A DNA stretch of 64,000 nt, taken from G965250275 sp965250275 (GTDB lineage Bacteria; Pseudomonadota; Alphaproteobacteria; Rhodobacterales; Rhodobacteraceae). A program made the translations under genes and the position numbers. How positions within the stretch are numbered: position 1 is the stretch's first letter; every line of letters starts with the position of its first letter. This document shows, piece by piece, positions 42,133 through 50,413 of this stretch. The stretch lies in contig OZ252297.1 of the NCBI GenBank assembly GCA_965250275.1, forward strand, positions 1,302,001 to 1,366,000, written 5' to 3'. The notes under the pieces were generated by a model that made no database searches, was not told the origin of the DNA, and saw nothing but the letters and a program-made list of their open reading frames with translations.

Positions 42133-43852
42133 CGTCCACCTCATCTATGGGCCATTCCACGGATCCTGAGTGCGTCACCGCACCGTAGAACGCGCTGCCG
42201 ACCTGGGCTGCGTATTTCTCGTGGGCGCCTGCGAGTTTCCGCGCAGGCTGCGCTGCCAACGCGTCCTTGCGTTTTGCAATTTCTGCATCACTGACCAACA
42301 GATCGATCGCCCGGGCCGGGCCGGTATCGATCCGGATGAGATCACCATCCTTCACAAGCGCCAGCGGTCCACCACCATAGGCTTCGGGGGATAGGTAGCC
42401 GATGCACATGCCGCGGGTTGCGCCGGAGAACCGGCCATCAGTCACAAGTGCGACTTCTTCGCCCATCCCCTGACCATAGATGACGGCGGTGGGACCCAGC
42501 ATTTCACGCATACCGGGTCCGCCACGCGGACCTTCGTTGCGAATGATGATCACGTCGCCGGCCTCATAGGCGCGTTGGCGGATCACTTTCATACAGGCTT
42601 CTTCGCTCTCAAACACCCTGGCCGGGCCTTCGTGCACGCGTTTTTTCAGACCCGCGACTTTGATGAAGGCGCCTTCGGGCGCCAGAGAGCCCTTGAGAAC
42701 GATCACGCCACCACTGCCGTCGATGGCCTGAGAGACCGGTCGGATGACATCGCCATCCGGCGGCGGTGCATCGCGGACCGCTTCTTCCAGCGTGGCACCT
42801 GACAGCGTCGGGGTGTCACCGTGCAGATGACCGCTTGCGATGAGCTCTTTGGCAATCATGGGAACCCCACCCAATCGATGGACGTCCAGCGCATAGTACT
42901 TGCCGCCGGGTCGCAGGTTTCCGATTAGGGGCGTGCGTTCGAAGACCACCCCGACATCGTCCATGTTGAAGGCGATGCCGGCCTCGTGCGCAATGGCGCA
43001 GATATGCATCCCGGCATTCGTGGAGCCGCCTGTCGCGGCAACAATGGCACAAGCGTTTTCGAGGGATTTGCGAGTGACCAGATCGCGGGGCAGGGGGCCA
43101 CCGCGTTCCAGGATCTGCATGACCAGATGCCCCGCACGGCGGCCAAGAGCGGCGCGTTCGGCAAAGACCGCGGGGATCAGGGCGCTGCCCAGAGGCGCAA
43201 TTCCGAGGATCTCGGACACCATCCCCATGGTGTTTGCAGTGAACTGGCCCGGACAGGCCCCGATGGTCGGCATGACCGCCCGTTCCAGTTCGTCGAGCGT
43301 CTCCTGGTCCATTTCGCCGGTCATAACTGCGCCGGCGCCTTCGTAGGCGTCCAGAACTGTTTTGACCTCCCCCTTGAACATCCCGGGCAGGGTGCTGCCG
43401 CCGAACACAAACACTGATGGCGTATTGAGCCGGACCATCGCCATGATCATGGCGGGCAAATTCTTGTCGCAGCCCCCGTAGGCCACCAGCCCGTCATAGG
43501 CGTGGCCACGCATGACCAGCTCGACCGAATCCGCGATCAGATCACGCGACATCAGCGAGTTTTTCATGCCCTGGTGGTTCATGCTGAACGCGTCCGAGAC
43601 CGAGATCGTCGTGAACTCTCTCGGCGTGCCGCCAGCCTCCTGAACACCGCGATAGGCATGTTCGGCCTGATCGCGCAGGTTCATGTTACAGGGCGATGTT
43701 TCGCCATGGGTGGAGGCGACGCCGATCATCGGGCGCGACATGGCTTCGTCATCCAGTCCCGAGCCGCGATAGAAGGCGCGGTGCGGGACACGGTCCAGAC
43801 CATCCACGGTGATGCGCGAGCGCAGTTTCCGATTTGGATCAGGATTGGACAT
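42125..43852 (-). CDS. IlvD/Edd-family dehydratase (dihydroxy-acid or sugar-acid dehydratase)
   Basis: A 575-residue Fe-S dehydratase. Cluster cysteines are C55 (ETSPCNMN), C128 (GGCDKN) and C200 (IGACPGQFTANTMG). NEGPRGGPGMREML and VTDGRFSGATRGMCIGYLSPEA are family signatures. It could be a true dihydroxy-acid dehydratase of branched-chain synthesis or a sugar-acid dehydratase; the neighbours (HIBADH-type and AMDase-like) argue for a catabolic paralogue. The MNHQGMKNSLMSRDLIADSVE segment differs slightly from the usual GISMGHxGM. First gene of a three-gene minus-strand operon. Confidence 0.83.
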   Translation of the reverse strand: MSNPDPNRKLRSRITVDGLDRVPHRAFYRGSGLDDEAMSRPMIGVASTHGETSPCNMNLRDQAEHAYRGVQEAGGTPREFTTISVSDAFSMNHQGMKNSLMSRDLIADSVELVMRGHAYDGLVAYGGCDKNLPAMIMAMVRLNTPSVFVFGGSTLPGMFKGEVKTVLDAYEGAGAVMTGEMDQETLDELERAVMPTIGACPGQFTANTMGMVSEILGIAPLGSALIPAVFAERAALGRRAGHLVMQILERGGPLPRDLVTRKSLENACAIVAATGGSTNAGMHICAIAHEAGIAFNMDDVGVVFERTPLIGNLRPGGKYYALDVHRLGGVPMIAKELIASGHLHGDTPTLSGATLEEAVRDAPPPDGDVIRPVSQAIDGSGGVIVLKGSLAPEGAFIKVAGLKKRVHEGPARVFESEEACMKVIRQRAYEAGDVIIIRNEGPRGGPGMREMLGPTAVIYGQGMGEEVALVTDGRFSGATRGMCIGYLSPEAYGGGPLALVKDGDLIRIDTGPARAIDLLVSDAEIAKRKDALAAQPARKLAGAHEKYAAQVGSAFYGAVTHSGSVEWPIDEVDDA

Positions 43853-43931
43853 GGCGACCTCCTACAGGCAAAAGGATGGAAATTCCCCCGGGGCGTATCG
43901 CCCTTTGGTTGGGCAAATCTGGAGAGCAGCA

Positions 43932-44690
43932 ATGAACGACGCCATCACCACCACAGCCACCGCCCGAAATGAGATCCGGTCCTTTGATCTGTCCATATTG
44001 CCCGAGACGCTCGAGGCCGCCTACGGATTTCAGGATGACTATGTCGCTGCGGTTGGTCAGGTCGGGGGGTTTAAGCTGGCTGTGAACGGTGCGCCCCAGA
44101 TGGCCCATTTTGGCGTTGACGAACCTGTGTCTGCGCGGATTTTTGCGTCCGAGGTCTATGCCTCGGGTGTGCGGCTTAAGAGATCGCAGTTTCAGGAGAT
44201 CAGCGTCGAGCCCGAGCTTGCCGCGATCCTTGGCGAAGGGGTTCAGGATGTGAAGGCCCCACTCGACCGCGCCGTTGCGCAAGCGCTGATCGAACGTTTC
44301 CACCCGGCAATAGAGCTGATTGATCAAAGAGGGTTCTCCGTCCCGCAACTCAAACTCGCGCAGGCGGTTGCCCTGAACGTCTTCAATGCGGGGTGTGTGA
44401 TCGGTGCGGACAGTGTTGCACCCGCTGACCTCGACCTTGGCAGCCTGCATGTCACGATTGAAGATGATGGCGTGCAAATGGGCGAAGCCACCAACAACGC
44501 ACCGCAGGATCCCGTCGAGGCGGTGATGTGGCTGCTCAACTCTCTGCGCGCCCGCGGGATCACCGCTGAACCCGGCATGGTCGTGATGTGTGGTACCCAC
44601 CTTCCGTTGCGGGCGCTGGCGCCTGCTGTTGAAACCGTGCAGGTGTCTATGTCCGGCGTAGGCGCAGTTTCTTTTGCCTTGGATGGATGA
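43932..44690 (+). CDS. 2-keto-4-pentenoate hydratase-like protein (FAH/MhpD superfamily)
   Basis: A 252-residue protein of the MhpD/FAH fold. VGGFKLAVNGAPQMAHFGVDEPVSARIF resembles the substrate helix region of hydratases, EPELAAILGEG and HPAIELIDQRGF carry the metal-binding Glu residues, and VVMCGTHLPLRALAPAVETVQVSMSGVGAVSFALDG is the C-terminal core. It could hydrate a 2-hydroxy-dienoate or act as a decarboxylase. Start 43932 is preceded by GGAGAG; the earlier in-frame codons overlap the divergent dehydratase start. Divergent from the IlvD-type operon and convergent with TRAP system 4. Confidence 0.76.
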   Translation: MNDAITTTATARNEIRSFDLSILPETLEAAYGFQDDYVAAVGQVGGFKLAVNGAPQMAHFGVDEPVSARIFASEVYASGVRLKRSQFQEISVEPELAAILGEGVQDVKAPLDRAVAQALIERFHPAIELIDQRGFSVPQLKLAQAVALNVFNAGCVIGADSVAPADLDLGSLHVTIEDDGVQMGEATNNAPQDPVEAVMWLLNSLRARGITAEPGMVVMCGTHLPLRALAPAVETVQVSMSGVGAVSFALDG

Positions 44691-44694
44691 GACG

Positions 44695-45987
44695 TCAGAC
44701 CACATAACTTGGCAACCACAGCGACAGGAATGGAACCAGAACGATCAGCAGCAGCCGGAAAATGTCAGCGACCCAGAAAGGAGTTACGCCCTTGAAGATT
44801 GTTCCGGTTCTGACGTCTGGCAGCACCCCACGCAGCACGAACACATTTAGGCCGACCGGGGGGGTGATCAGGCTGATCTCGGTCACAACCACGACGACTA
44901 TCCCGAACCAGATCGGATCGTAGCCAAGTTCAATCACCAAGGGGAAAAAGATCGGCACCGTCAGCAGGATCATCGACAGGCTTTCAAACACGCAGCCCAA
45001 GAGGACATAGATCAGAAGGATCGCAGCAATGACCATCCAGGGCCGGTCCTGGAACTGCAAAGCGATGCCCGCGAGAGCCTGTGGGAAATCTGTAAGATTG
45101 ACAAAATTGGCAAAGAGCAGTGCGCCAATAAGCACGGCAAACAACATCGCTGTTGTCAGGACACTTTCCTCGAGGATCTCATAAAGAATGCGCCAACTGA
45201 GAGCCCCGCGGAACAAAGCGAAAAGAAAAGCACCGACCGCCCCGATGCCGGCGGCTTCTGTGGGGCTGAAGACGCCGCCATAAATACCGCCCATCACGAT
45301 CCCGAACAGGACGATCACCCCCCAGACCGACCGCAGGGACTGGAACCGCTGACCCCAGTTCTGCCGTTCGCCGGCGGGGCCATCTTCGGGGCGTCGCCAG
45401 GTGACGTATCGTACTGCGGCAAGGTAGAACAGAACCCCGACCAACCCCGGCAAGATGCCGGCTGCAAAGAGTTTTCCGATGCTTTGCTGGGTCAGAATGC
45501 CGTAGATGACCAACAACACCGATGGCGGGATCAGAATGCCGAGGGTTCCGCCCGCCGCAATCGAACCGGCCGCCAGTGAATCGGCGTATTTGAAACGGCG
45601 CATTGAGGGCATCGCCACTTTGGACATCGTCGCTGCTGTTGCCAGCGAGGAGCCGCAAATCGCGCTGAACCCACCGCACGCAACAACCGTGGCCATGGCC
45701 AGCCCCCCTTTGCGGTGGCCCAGAAACGCGTTCGACGCATTGTAAAGTTCCGAGGCAAGGCGCGCGCGTGCCACAAAATTGCCCATCAATACAAAGAGCG
45801 GCACAACGGACAGTTCGTAGTTGATGGCCGCATCAAATGCGGTTTGACCAACATTGTAGAGCGCGCCGACCGGGCTGCCGACCCAGGCCATGCCCACATA
45901 GCCCACAATGATCATCACAAAGGCAATCGGGATCCGCAGAAAGGCAAGAAACAAAAGGGCCGCGAGGCCGATCAGGGCTTCGGTCAT
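44695..45987 (-). CDS. TRAP transporter large permease (DctM), system 4
   Basis: A 430-residue inner-membrane protein with about 12 hydrophobic segments. VPLFVLMGNFVARARLAS, AICGSSLATAATMSKVAMPSM, LIPPSVLLVIYG and EISLITPPVGLNVFVLRG are in the expected DctM order. It is eight bases from the DctQ partner. It is the import channel for the compound degraded by the upstream Rieske-CoA operon. It converges with the MhpD-like gene four bases away. Confidence 0.9.
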   Translation of the reverse strand: MTEALIGLAALLFLAFLRIPIAFVMIIVGYVGMAWVGSPVGALYNVGQTAFDAAINYELSVVPLFVLMGNFVARARLASELYNASNAFLGHRKGGLAMATVVACGGFSAICGSSLATAATMSKVAMPSMRRFKYADSLAAGSIAAGGTLGILIPPSVLLVIYGILTQQSIGKLFAAGILPGLVGVLFYLAAVRYVTWRRPEDGPAGERQNWGQRFQSLRSVWGVIVLFGIVMGGIYGGVFSPTEAAGIGAVGAFLFALFRGALSWRILYEILEESVLTTAMLFAVLIGALLFANFVNLTDFPQALAGIALQFQDRPWMVIAAILLIYVLLGCVFESLSMILLTVPIFFPLVIELGYDPIWFGIVVVVVTEISLITPPVGLNVFVLRGVLPDVRTGTIFKGVTPFWVADIFRLLLIVLVPFLSLWLPSYVV

Positions 45988-45994
45988 TCAGGGA

Positions 45995-46507
45995 TCATCC
46001 GCGTATCTTTCGTCGGCTTGCATAGAGCCAGGCATTCGCAAGCAATGCGACGGTGGCGACTGCGCAAAGGGCCGACATCGCGGCACTGAAGGGCCAGAGC
46101 TCCAGGTACAGCTCGTCTGTGACTTCATCGTAGAGATGTTGGTCGCGCGACCTGATCGCGAGGCGCCAGGTGATCAGACCCAGTGCTCCGGCGCTTATCA
46201 GGTTCACTGCAACCGCTTGCACTCTGGCGACGGCACTTGGGATGAAGCCGTCGAGCAGGTCGACCGTGACGTGCCCGTCCCGCATTACGGTCAAAGGCAA
46301 TGCACAGAAAATGATCGCCGGCATCATCAGCGACACAATCTCGTAAGCAGCAGGCAACGGGTTGGAAAAGAGATATCGGCCCATCACGTCAACAAATGTG
46401 ATGAGCATCATCGCAAACAGCAAAATGCATGCGATGAGGGCTAAGGCCCTTGTGACCGGTGTCAGGCCGCGCACATAGGCGGCCTGACCAATGGGTTTGA
46501 CGTCCAT
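45995..46507 (-). CDS. TRAP transporter small permease (DctQ), system 4
   Basis: A 170-residue membrane protein with four hydrophobic segments. FVDVMGRYLFSNPLPAAYEIVSLMMPAIIFCALPLTVMRDGHVTVDLL is the DctQ core. ATG 46507 is 15 bases after the binding-protein stop. Located between the binding-protein and DctM genes; a stabilising subunit. Confidence 0.87.
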   Translation of the reverse strand: MDVKPIGQAAYVRGLTPVTRALALIACILLFAMMLITFVDVMGRYLFSNPLPAAYEIVSLMMPAIIFCALPLTVMRDGHVTVDLLDGFIPSAVARVQAVAVNLISAGALGLITWRLAIRSRDQHLYDEVTDELYLELWPFSAAMSALCAVATVALLANAWLYASRRKIRG

Positions 46508-46521
46508 TCCGGGGTCCGGCG

Positions 46522-47550
46522 TCAGCTGGAAGACAGCTCAGCCATCTGGGCCTTGAAGTACTCCAGCATCGCTTCGCCATCCACACCTTCTGCCGCGGCA
46601 TTCTCGTAATAGGTTTTCAGGAATCCTATGTTGAGCTCTTCCAGCGCAGAGACCAGTTCAGCGGGGCCTTCGACAACGGTGTTGCCTGCCGCCAGGACAT
46701 CTTCGAGCCCTTTGGCGTTCAGACGGTCCCAGCCGTTCCCGGCCATTTTGGCAAAGGCCTCGCCCGAGTACTTGTCGATGATGGCTTTGTCCTCATCCGA
46801 CATCGCATTGTACTTCGCCTCGTTCATGATGAGGTAGTGGCTGGACGAGTACCAGCCACCCGGTACGGTGGTCGAGTACGGCACGATCTCGGTCAACCGA
46901 AAGCTGGTGATGCTTTCAAACGGAAAGAGGATTCCGTCGGCGATACCCGAACTGAGGATCTCGTAGGATTTCGGCGCCGGCTGCCGGATCGAGACACCGC
47001 CCCAACCCTCGACAATGGCAAGCGGGATCGGTCCGCCTGTCCGCATTTTCTGACCTTCCATGTCTGAAGGCGACAGGATGTTTTTCTTGGAGTGATTCAC
47101 CACGCCCGGTCCGTGCGTGTTCATGCCGATCAGATGCACACCTTTGTAGAGCCCCTTGTCCGCAAGGAACTTGTCATGGGTGCGTTGCAGCGCAATCGAT
47201 GTCATTTCGGCGCTGTCGCCCAAGAAGGGCAACTCGGCGAAGAGATACGCAGCAAATTGCTTGCGAGCGTAGCCATGGACCGTAAACCCGACATCCGCCT
47301 GTCCGGTGCGGATGGCGTCCAGATGCGCGGGTGGTGAGGCGACCGCTTTGGGCAGGCGCTTGAAGGTGATGCGCCCCTCGCTCTCTCTTTCGATCGCTTC
47401 CATCCATGGAATGTAAATCGCTTCGTTCACTGGGTGCGACCACGGGATCCAGGATGAGTAAGTCAGCTCTGTCTGGGCAAATGCCATTCCGGCGGTCAGT
47501 CCGATCGACGTGACCCCCGCGGCAAAGGACGCGGCAAGACGATTGAACAT
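46522..47550 (-). CDS. TRAP transporter periplasmic binding protein (DctP family), system 4
   Basis: A 342-residue solute-binding protein with a Sec signal (MFNRLAASFAAGVTSIGL to FAQT, about 26 residues). GQKMRTGGPIPLAIVEGWGG contains the conserved carboxylate-binding Arg. GGAGGACTACC precedes ATG 47550; starts further upstream lack a site. It is directly downstream of the Rieske-CoA operon with a 114-base gap that contains an inverted repeat at 47575-47613. Its ligand is likely the aromatic or cyclic acid degraded there, although only the gene order supports this. Confidence 0.88.
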   Translation of the reverse strand: MFNRLAASFAAGVTSIGLTAGMAFAQTELTYSSWIPWSHPVNEAIYIPWMEAIERESEGRITFKRLPKAVASPPAHLDAIRTGQADVGFTVHGYARKQFAAYLFAELPFLGDSAEMTSIALQRTHDKFLADKGLYKGVHLIGMNTHGPGVVNHSKKNILSPSDMEGQKMRTGGPIPLAIVEGWGGVSIRQPAPKSYEILSSGIADGILFPFESITSFRLTEIVPYSTTVPGGWYSSSHYLIMNEAKYNAMSDEDKAIIDKYSGEAFAKMAGNGWDRLNAKGLEDVLAAGNTVVEGPAELVSALEELNIGFLKTYYENAAAEGVDGEAMLEYFKAQMAELSSS

Positions 47551-47574
47551 GGTAGTCCTCCTGTTGGTTCTCTG

Positions 47575-47613
47575 GCGTTTGCCATTGAGTGTGACCCAAC
47601 GGACGGCAAACGC
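47575..47613 (-). promoter_or_regulatory. Inverted repeat in the leader of TRAP system 4
   Basis: GCGTTTGCC (47575-47583) and GGCAAACGC (47605-47613) are perfect inverted 9-bp arms with 21 bases between them, 25 to 63 bases before the ATG at 47550. It could be a regulator site with half-sites about three helical turns apart or a leader hairpin. A separate promoter for the TRAP genes is plausible. Confidence 0.45.
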
Positions 47614-47664
47614 ATAGGCTAGATACTTCATACTTTTCCGTGGGTTGGTTGGTTTCGAGTCAGA

Positions 47665-48390
47665 TCAGAGTTGAACACTCCCTATGCTGGCGCCACCGCA
47701 GACATACAGCGTCTGGCCGGTGACAAAACTGTTTTTGGGATCGCAGAAGAACAGGAACGCGTTTGAGATATCGAGCACTTCGCCCAGCCGTCCCACCGGG
47801 ATACGCTCTGCCAGCGCAGCCTCTCGATCGCTTCCCTTTTCGATGATGCCCCAGAAATTGTCGGTCTTGACCGGGCCCGGAGCGACCACGTTCACCGTGA
47901 TCCCATGCGGCGCAAGCTCCAGCGCCCAGGTGCGGGCCATGCCGATCATCCCTGCCTTGGTGGCCGCGTATGCCGTGCGGGTGGGCACTCCCAGTGCAGC
48001 ACGCGACCCATTGAAGAGGATGCGGCCCATCCCGCGTGCTTTCATGGCGGGCAGAAACGCCTGCGTCAGCGTCAGCGCACTGCCCAGATGCAACTGGGTC
48101 AGTCCCGTCAGATCGTCGGTGGTGACCTCTTCCAAAAGGTTTGGCCAGATCAGCCCCGCGTTATGGACAAGATGCGTGACCTGATGATCGGCGGCGATGC
48201 TGGCGCTGACCTCTGCAATCGCGTCAGCGTCCAGAAGGTCGGCCTGAATTTCGATCAACCCCTCTGGCGGGTCCTCGGATTTGCCACGTGCAATCGAAAT
48301 GACCCTGTAACCCCGCGCCAGCAGTCTGGACGCAAGATCGGCGCCAATCCCTTTGCTGGCTCCGGTGATCACTGCGGTCAGTGCGCTCAT
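47665..48390 (-). CDS. Short-chain dehydrogenase/reductase (intact), Rieske-CoA operon
   Basis: A 241-residue classical SDR. The cofactor motif TGASKGIG is at residues 9-16, HNAGLIW near 92 is the NAG motif, and the catalytic set is a Ser in FNGSRAALG with YxxxK as YAATK near 150. It ends in the usual substrate-loop and PKNSFVTGQTLYVCGGA C-terminus. It may oxidise the cis-dihydrodiol made by the oxygenase or a later hydroxy-acyl-CoA. The ATG at 48390 overlaps the cyclase-family stop by four bases; it is the last gene of the eight-gene overlap series. Confidence 0.86.
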   Translation of the reverse strand: MSALTAVITGASKGIGADLASRLLARGYRVISIARGKSEDPPEGLIEIQADLLDADAIAEVSASIAADHQVTHLVHNAGLIWPNLLEEVTTDDLTGLTQLHLGSALTLTQAFLPAMKARGMGRILFNGSRAALGVPTRTAYAATKAGMIGMARTWALELAPHGITVNVVAPGPVKTDNFWGIIEKGSDREAALAERIPVGRLGEVLDISNAFLFFCDPKNSFVTGQTLYVCGGASIGSVQL

Positions 48391-49163
48391 GATCGCTCCA
48401 CCATTGCCAGGACCCGCAACGGGCTGCCGGTGCCATTTCTGATCTTCAGCGGTGCGGCGATCAGGACAGCGCCGGTCGGCGGCAGCTTGTCCAGATTGGA
48501 CAGGCACTGCAGCCCATATTTGCCGGCGCCGTGCAGCAGGAAATGCGCGGGGTAGGGCGGGGAGAGGTGCATCCCTTGCCCTGCATCGGTCCCGACCGTT
48601 TCTGTGCCAAAGCCCCGAATGGACCTTTCTTCGATCAGGAAGCGGATGGCGTCGGGTGTCGGGCCGGGGGAGTGCGGGCCGTCCGTTTTCATATTGAGGT
48701 AGTCTGCGCCTGTGCGCTTTGACCAATCCGTTCGCATCAGCACCCAGGCATCGTCTGGAATTGTCCCGTGCTCAGATTCCCACCGCTCGATATCGGCGGG
48801 GGTCATACAGAAATCGGCGTCTTCGGCAGATTGCTGCGAACAGTCGATGACCACGACCGGTCCCACAAAATTCTCGACCGGGATTTCGTCGACGGACCCA
48901 AGCGGAACGTCGCGCCCCGAGATCCAGTGGGACGGCGCGTCGAAGTGGGTGCCGGTGTGCTCAGACATGGAAATGTTGTGCCACTTCCAAGCCGGCCCGC
49001 GATGATCATAGGCGCTGACTTCTTCCATGCGGAAACGGGCACATTGACCAAATTCCGGGGGCAGGATGATGACCGGAAAGTCGGGGTCCAGCGTGTGGGT
49101 GAGATCGATCACGTCGATCTGACCATCAGCCAAAGCGGCTGCAAGACTGTGCAACGCGCTCAT
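48387..49163 (-). CDS. Cyclase-family (kynurenine formamidase-like) hydrolase
   Basis: A 258-residue metal hydrolase of the cyclase/KynB family. The metal motif HxGTHxDxPxH appears as EHTGTHFDAPSHW, and VIDLTHTLDPDFPV is the N-terminal signature. Members open cyclic amides, lactones or formyl groups. GGAGGGAGC precedes ATG 49163, whose gene overlaps the DUF35-SDR stop by four bases. In this operon it could hydrolyse a lactone or ring-opened intermediate. The direct substrate is not known. Confidence 0.84.
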   Translation of the reverse strand: MSALHSLAAALADGQIDVIDLTHTLDPDFPVIILPPEFGQCARFRMEEVSAYDHRGPAWKWHNISMSEHTGTHFDAPSHWISGRDVPLGSVDEIPVENFVGPVVVIDCSQQSAEDADFCMTPADIERWESEHGTIPDDAWVLMRTDWSKRTGADYLNMKTDGPHSPGPTPDAIRFLIEERSIRGFGTETVGTDAGQGMHLSPPYPAHFLLHGAGKYGLQCLSNLDKLPPTGAVLIAAPLKIRNGTGSPLRVLAMVERS

Positions 49164-50413
49164 GCTCCCTCCGATCCCATAGTCGTTTCGCGCTCCAGCA
49201 CCTTGGGATCGCGGCGAAAGCGCGCCCAAGTATCCTTGGCGACATCACCGCACAGCACGTCTTCAAGACCGTCGCGCAGCCCGGCGACGACTGACCGGGC
49301 CAAAGCTTCAGGCGACACCTTGGGCGGCGGGAGGGGTTGATACCACGCGTCTTCGGTGGGACCGACATAGACGTTCATCACGCGCAACCCGGCGCTGCGA
49401 AACTCCGCGCGCAGGCTCTGGCTGAGGGAATAGGCTGCCGCATTCGAGGCGGAAAAACAGCCGTAGTCGGGCGTGTTCGAAAGCGCAGCAACCGACAGGA
49501 CATTCACCCACGCAGCGGCTGAGTTCACGCCGTCGGAAGCCCGGGCGCACATACCAGGCCCGAACGCCTGTGCCAGACGCATCAGACCAAGGACATTCAC
49601 ATCCAGTTCCTCGCGCGCAAAGGCGGTGTCGCCACGTTCCAAAACTCCGCCGGGGCGCATAAATCGGGCGTTGTTGATAAGGATATCGGTCTTGCCTCCA
49701 TACTCCCCCGCCATCCTCTGAACTGAGGACGTGTCCGTGACGTCCAGTGGCAGAAACTCCACATCCAGTGCCTCCAGTGCTGCGCGATGCGGATAGGGGC
49801 GCCATGTTTCCGCTTCGCCCACAAACACCATCGCGGCACCGGCATCCTTGAGGGCCTTGGCCAATGCGGGCGCATTTGGATTGCGCCCATCGGTGATCAG
49901 GATACGCCGGTGTTTTGGGTCCGCGCTCATTGCGCGCAACTGGGGATCATCTTCCATGTCGGGCGTCCTTTCTTCTGGCACCGCCAATAGCACCGCCTGT
50001 CCCGCGCGATCGAGTTTGTTCCAGAGCATGACGCGACCGCCCTTGGTGCAATCCCCGTGCACGTGGGCGATGATCGTGGGGCCGCAGTCCATCTGGACCG
50101 AGCCTGTGCGCCACGGGGCCCGCTCACGAAAAAAGAGCTTTGTCGACGTCCGCACCGTCGTTTCGGCCAGCAGCCGTCCGCCGGGCGGAACCTCCTGCCA
50201 GGGCAACTCAGTCGACAGGCAGAAAGAACACGCGTCCCGCGGGGGGTACTGAACCGCGCCGCAATCCTCACACACCTGCAGCATGAGCCGGCCCTCTGCC
50301 GCGGCCGCGCTCAACCCCAGTGACGCGCGGCTGCGCATTTCCGGTGGTCGCGTTGGTGAAACGGTCCGTTTTTGCGGGTCCTTTCGGGGTGGGGGCTGCA
50401 ATGGGATCGTCAT
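49160..50413 (-). CDS. Fusion: DUF35 OB-fold/zinc-ribbon domain plus degenerate SDR
   Basis: A 417-residue fusion. Residues 40-150 are a DUF35-type rubredoxin-like zinc ribbon (C48-x-x-C51 and C62-x-x-C65) with an OB fold; DUF35 proteins act as partners of thiolase-like enzymes and bind acyl-CoA. From about 168 on it is an SDR-like domain, with ILINNARF at 245 and a Ser at 307. The catalytic YxxxK is replaced by F320-x-x-x-N324 (CFSASNAAAYSLSQ), and the glycine motif reads ITDGRNPNAP. So the SDR part is probably not an active dehydrogenase. ATG 50413 was chosen since the rest of the frame runs through the thiolase gene. It overlaps its neighbours by four bases. Confidence 0.82.
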   Translation of the reverse strand: MTIPLQPPPRKDPQKRTVSPTRPPEMRSRASLGLSAAAAEGRLMLQVCEDCGAVQYPPRDACSFCLSTELPWQEVPPGGRLLAETTVRTSTKLFFRERAPWRTGSVQMDCGPTIIAHVHGDCTKGGRVMLWNKLDRAGQAVLLAVPEERTPDMEDDPQLRAMSADPKHRRILITDGRNPNAPALAKALKDAGAAMVFVGEAETWRPYPHRAALEALDVEFLPLDVTDTSSVQRMAGEYGGKTDILINNARFMRPGGVLERGDTAFAREELDVNVLGLMRLAQAFGPGMCARASDGVNSAAAWVNVLSVAALSNTPDYGCFSASNAAAYSLSQSLRAEFRSAGLRVMNVYVGPTEDAWYQPLPPPKVSPEALARSVVAGLRDGLEDVLCGDVAKDTWARFRRDPKVLERETTMGSEGA

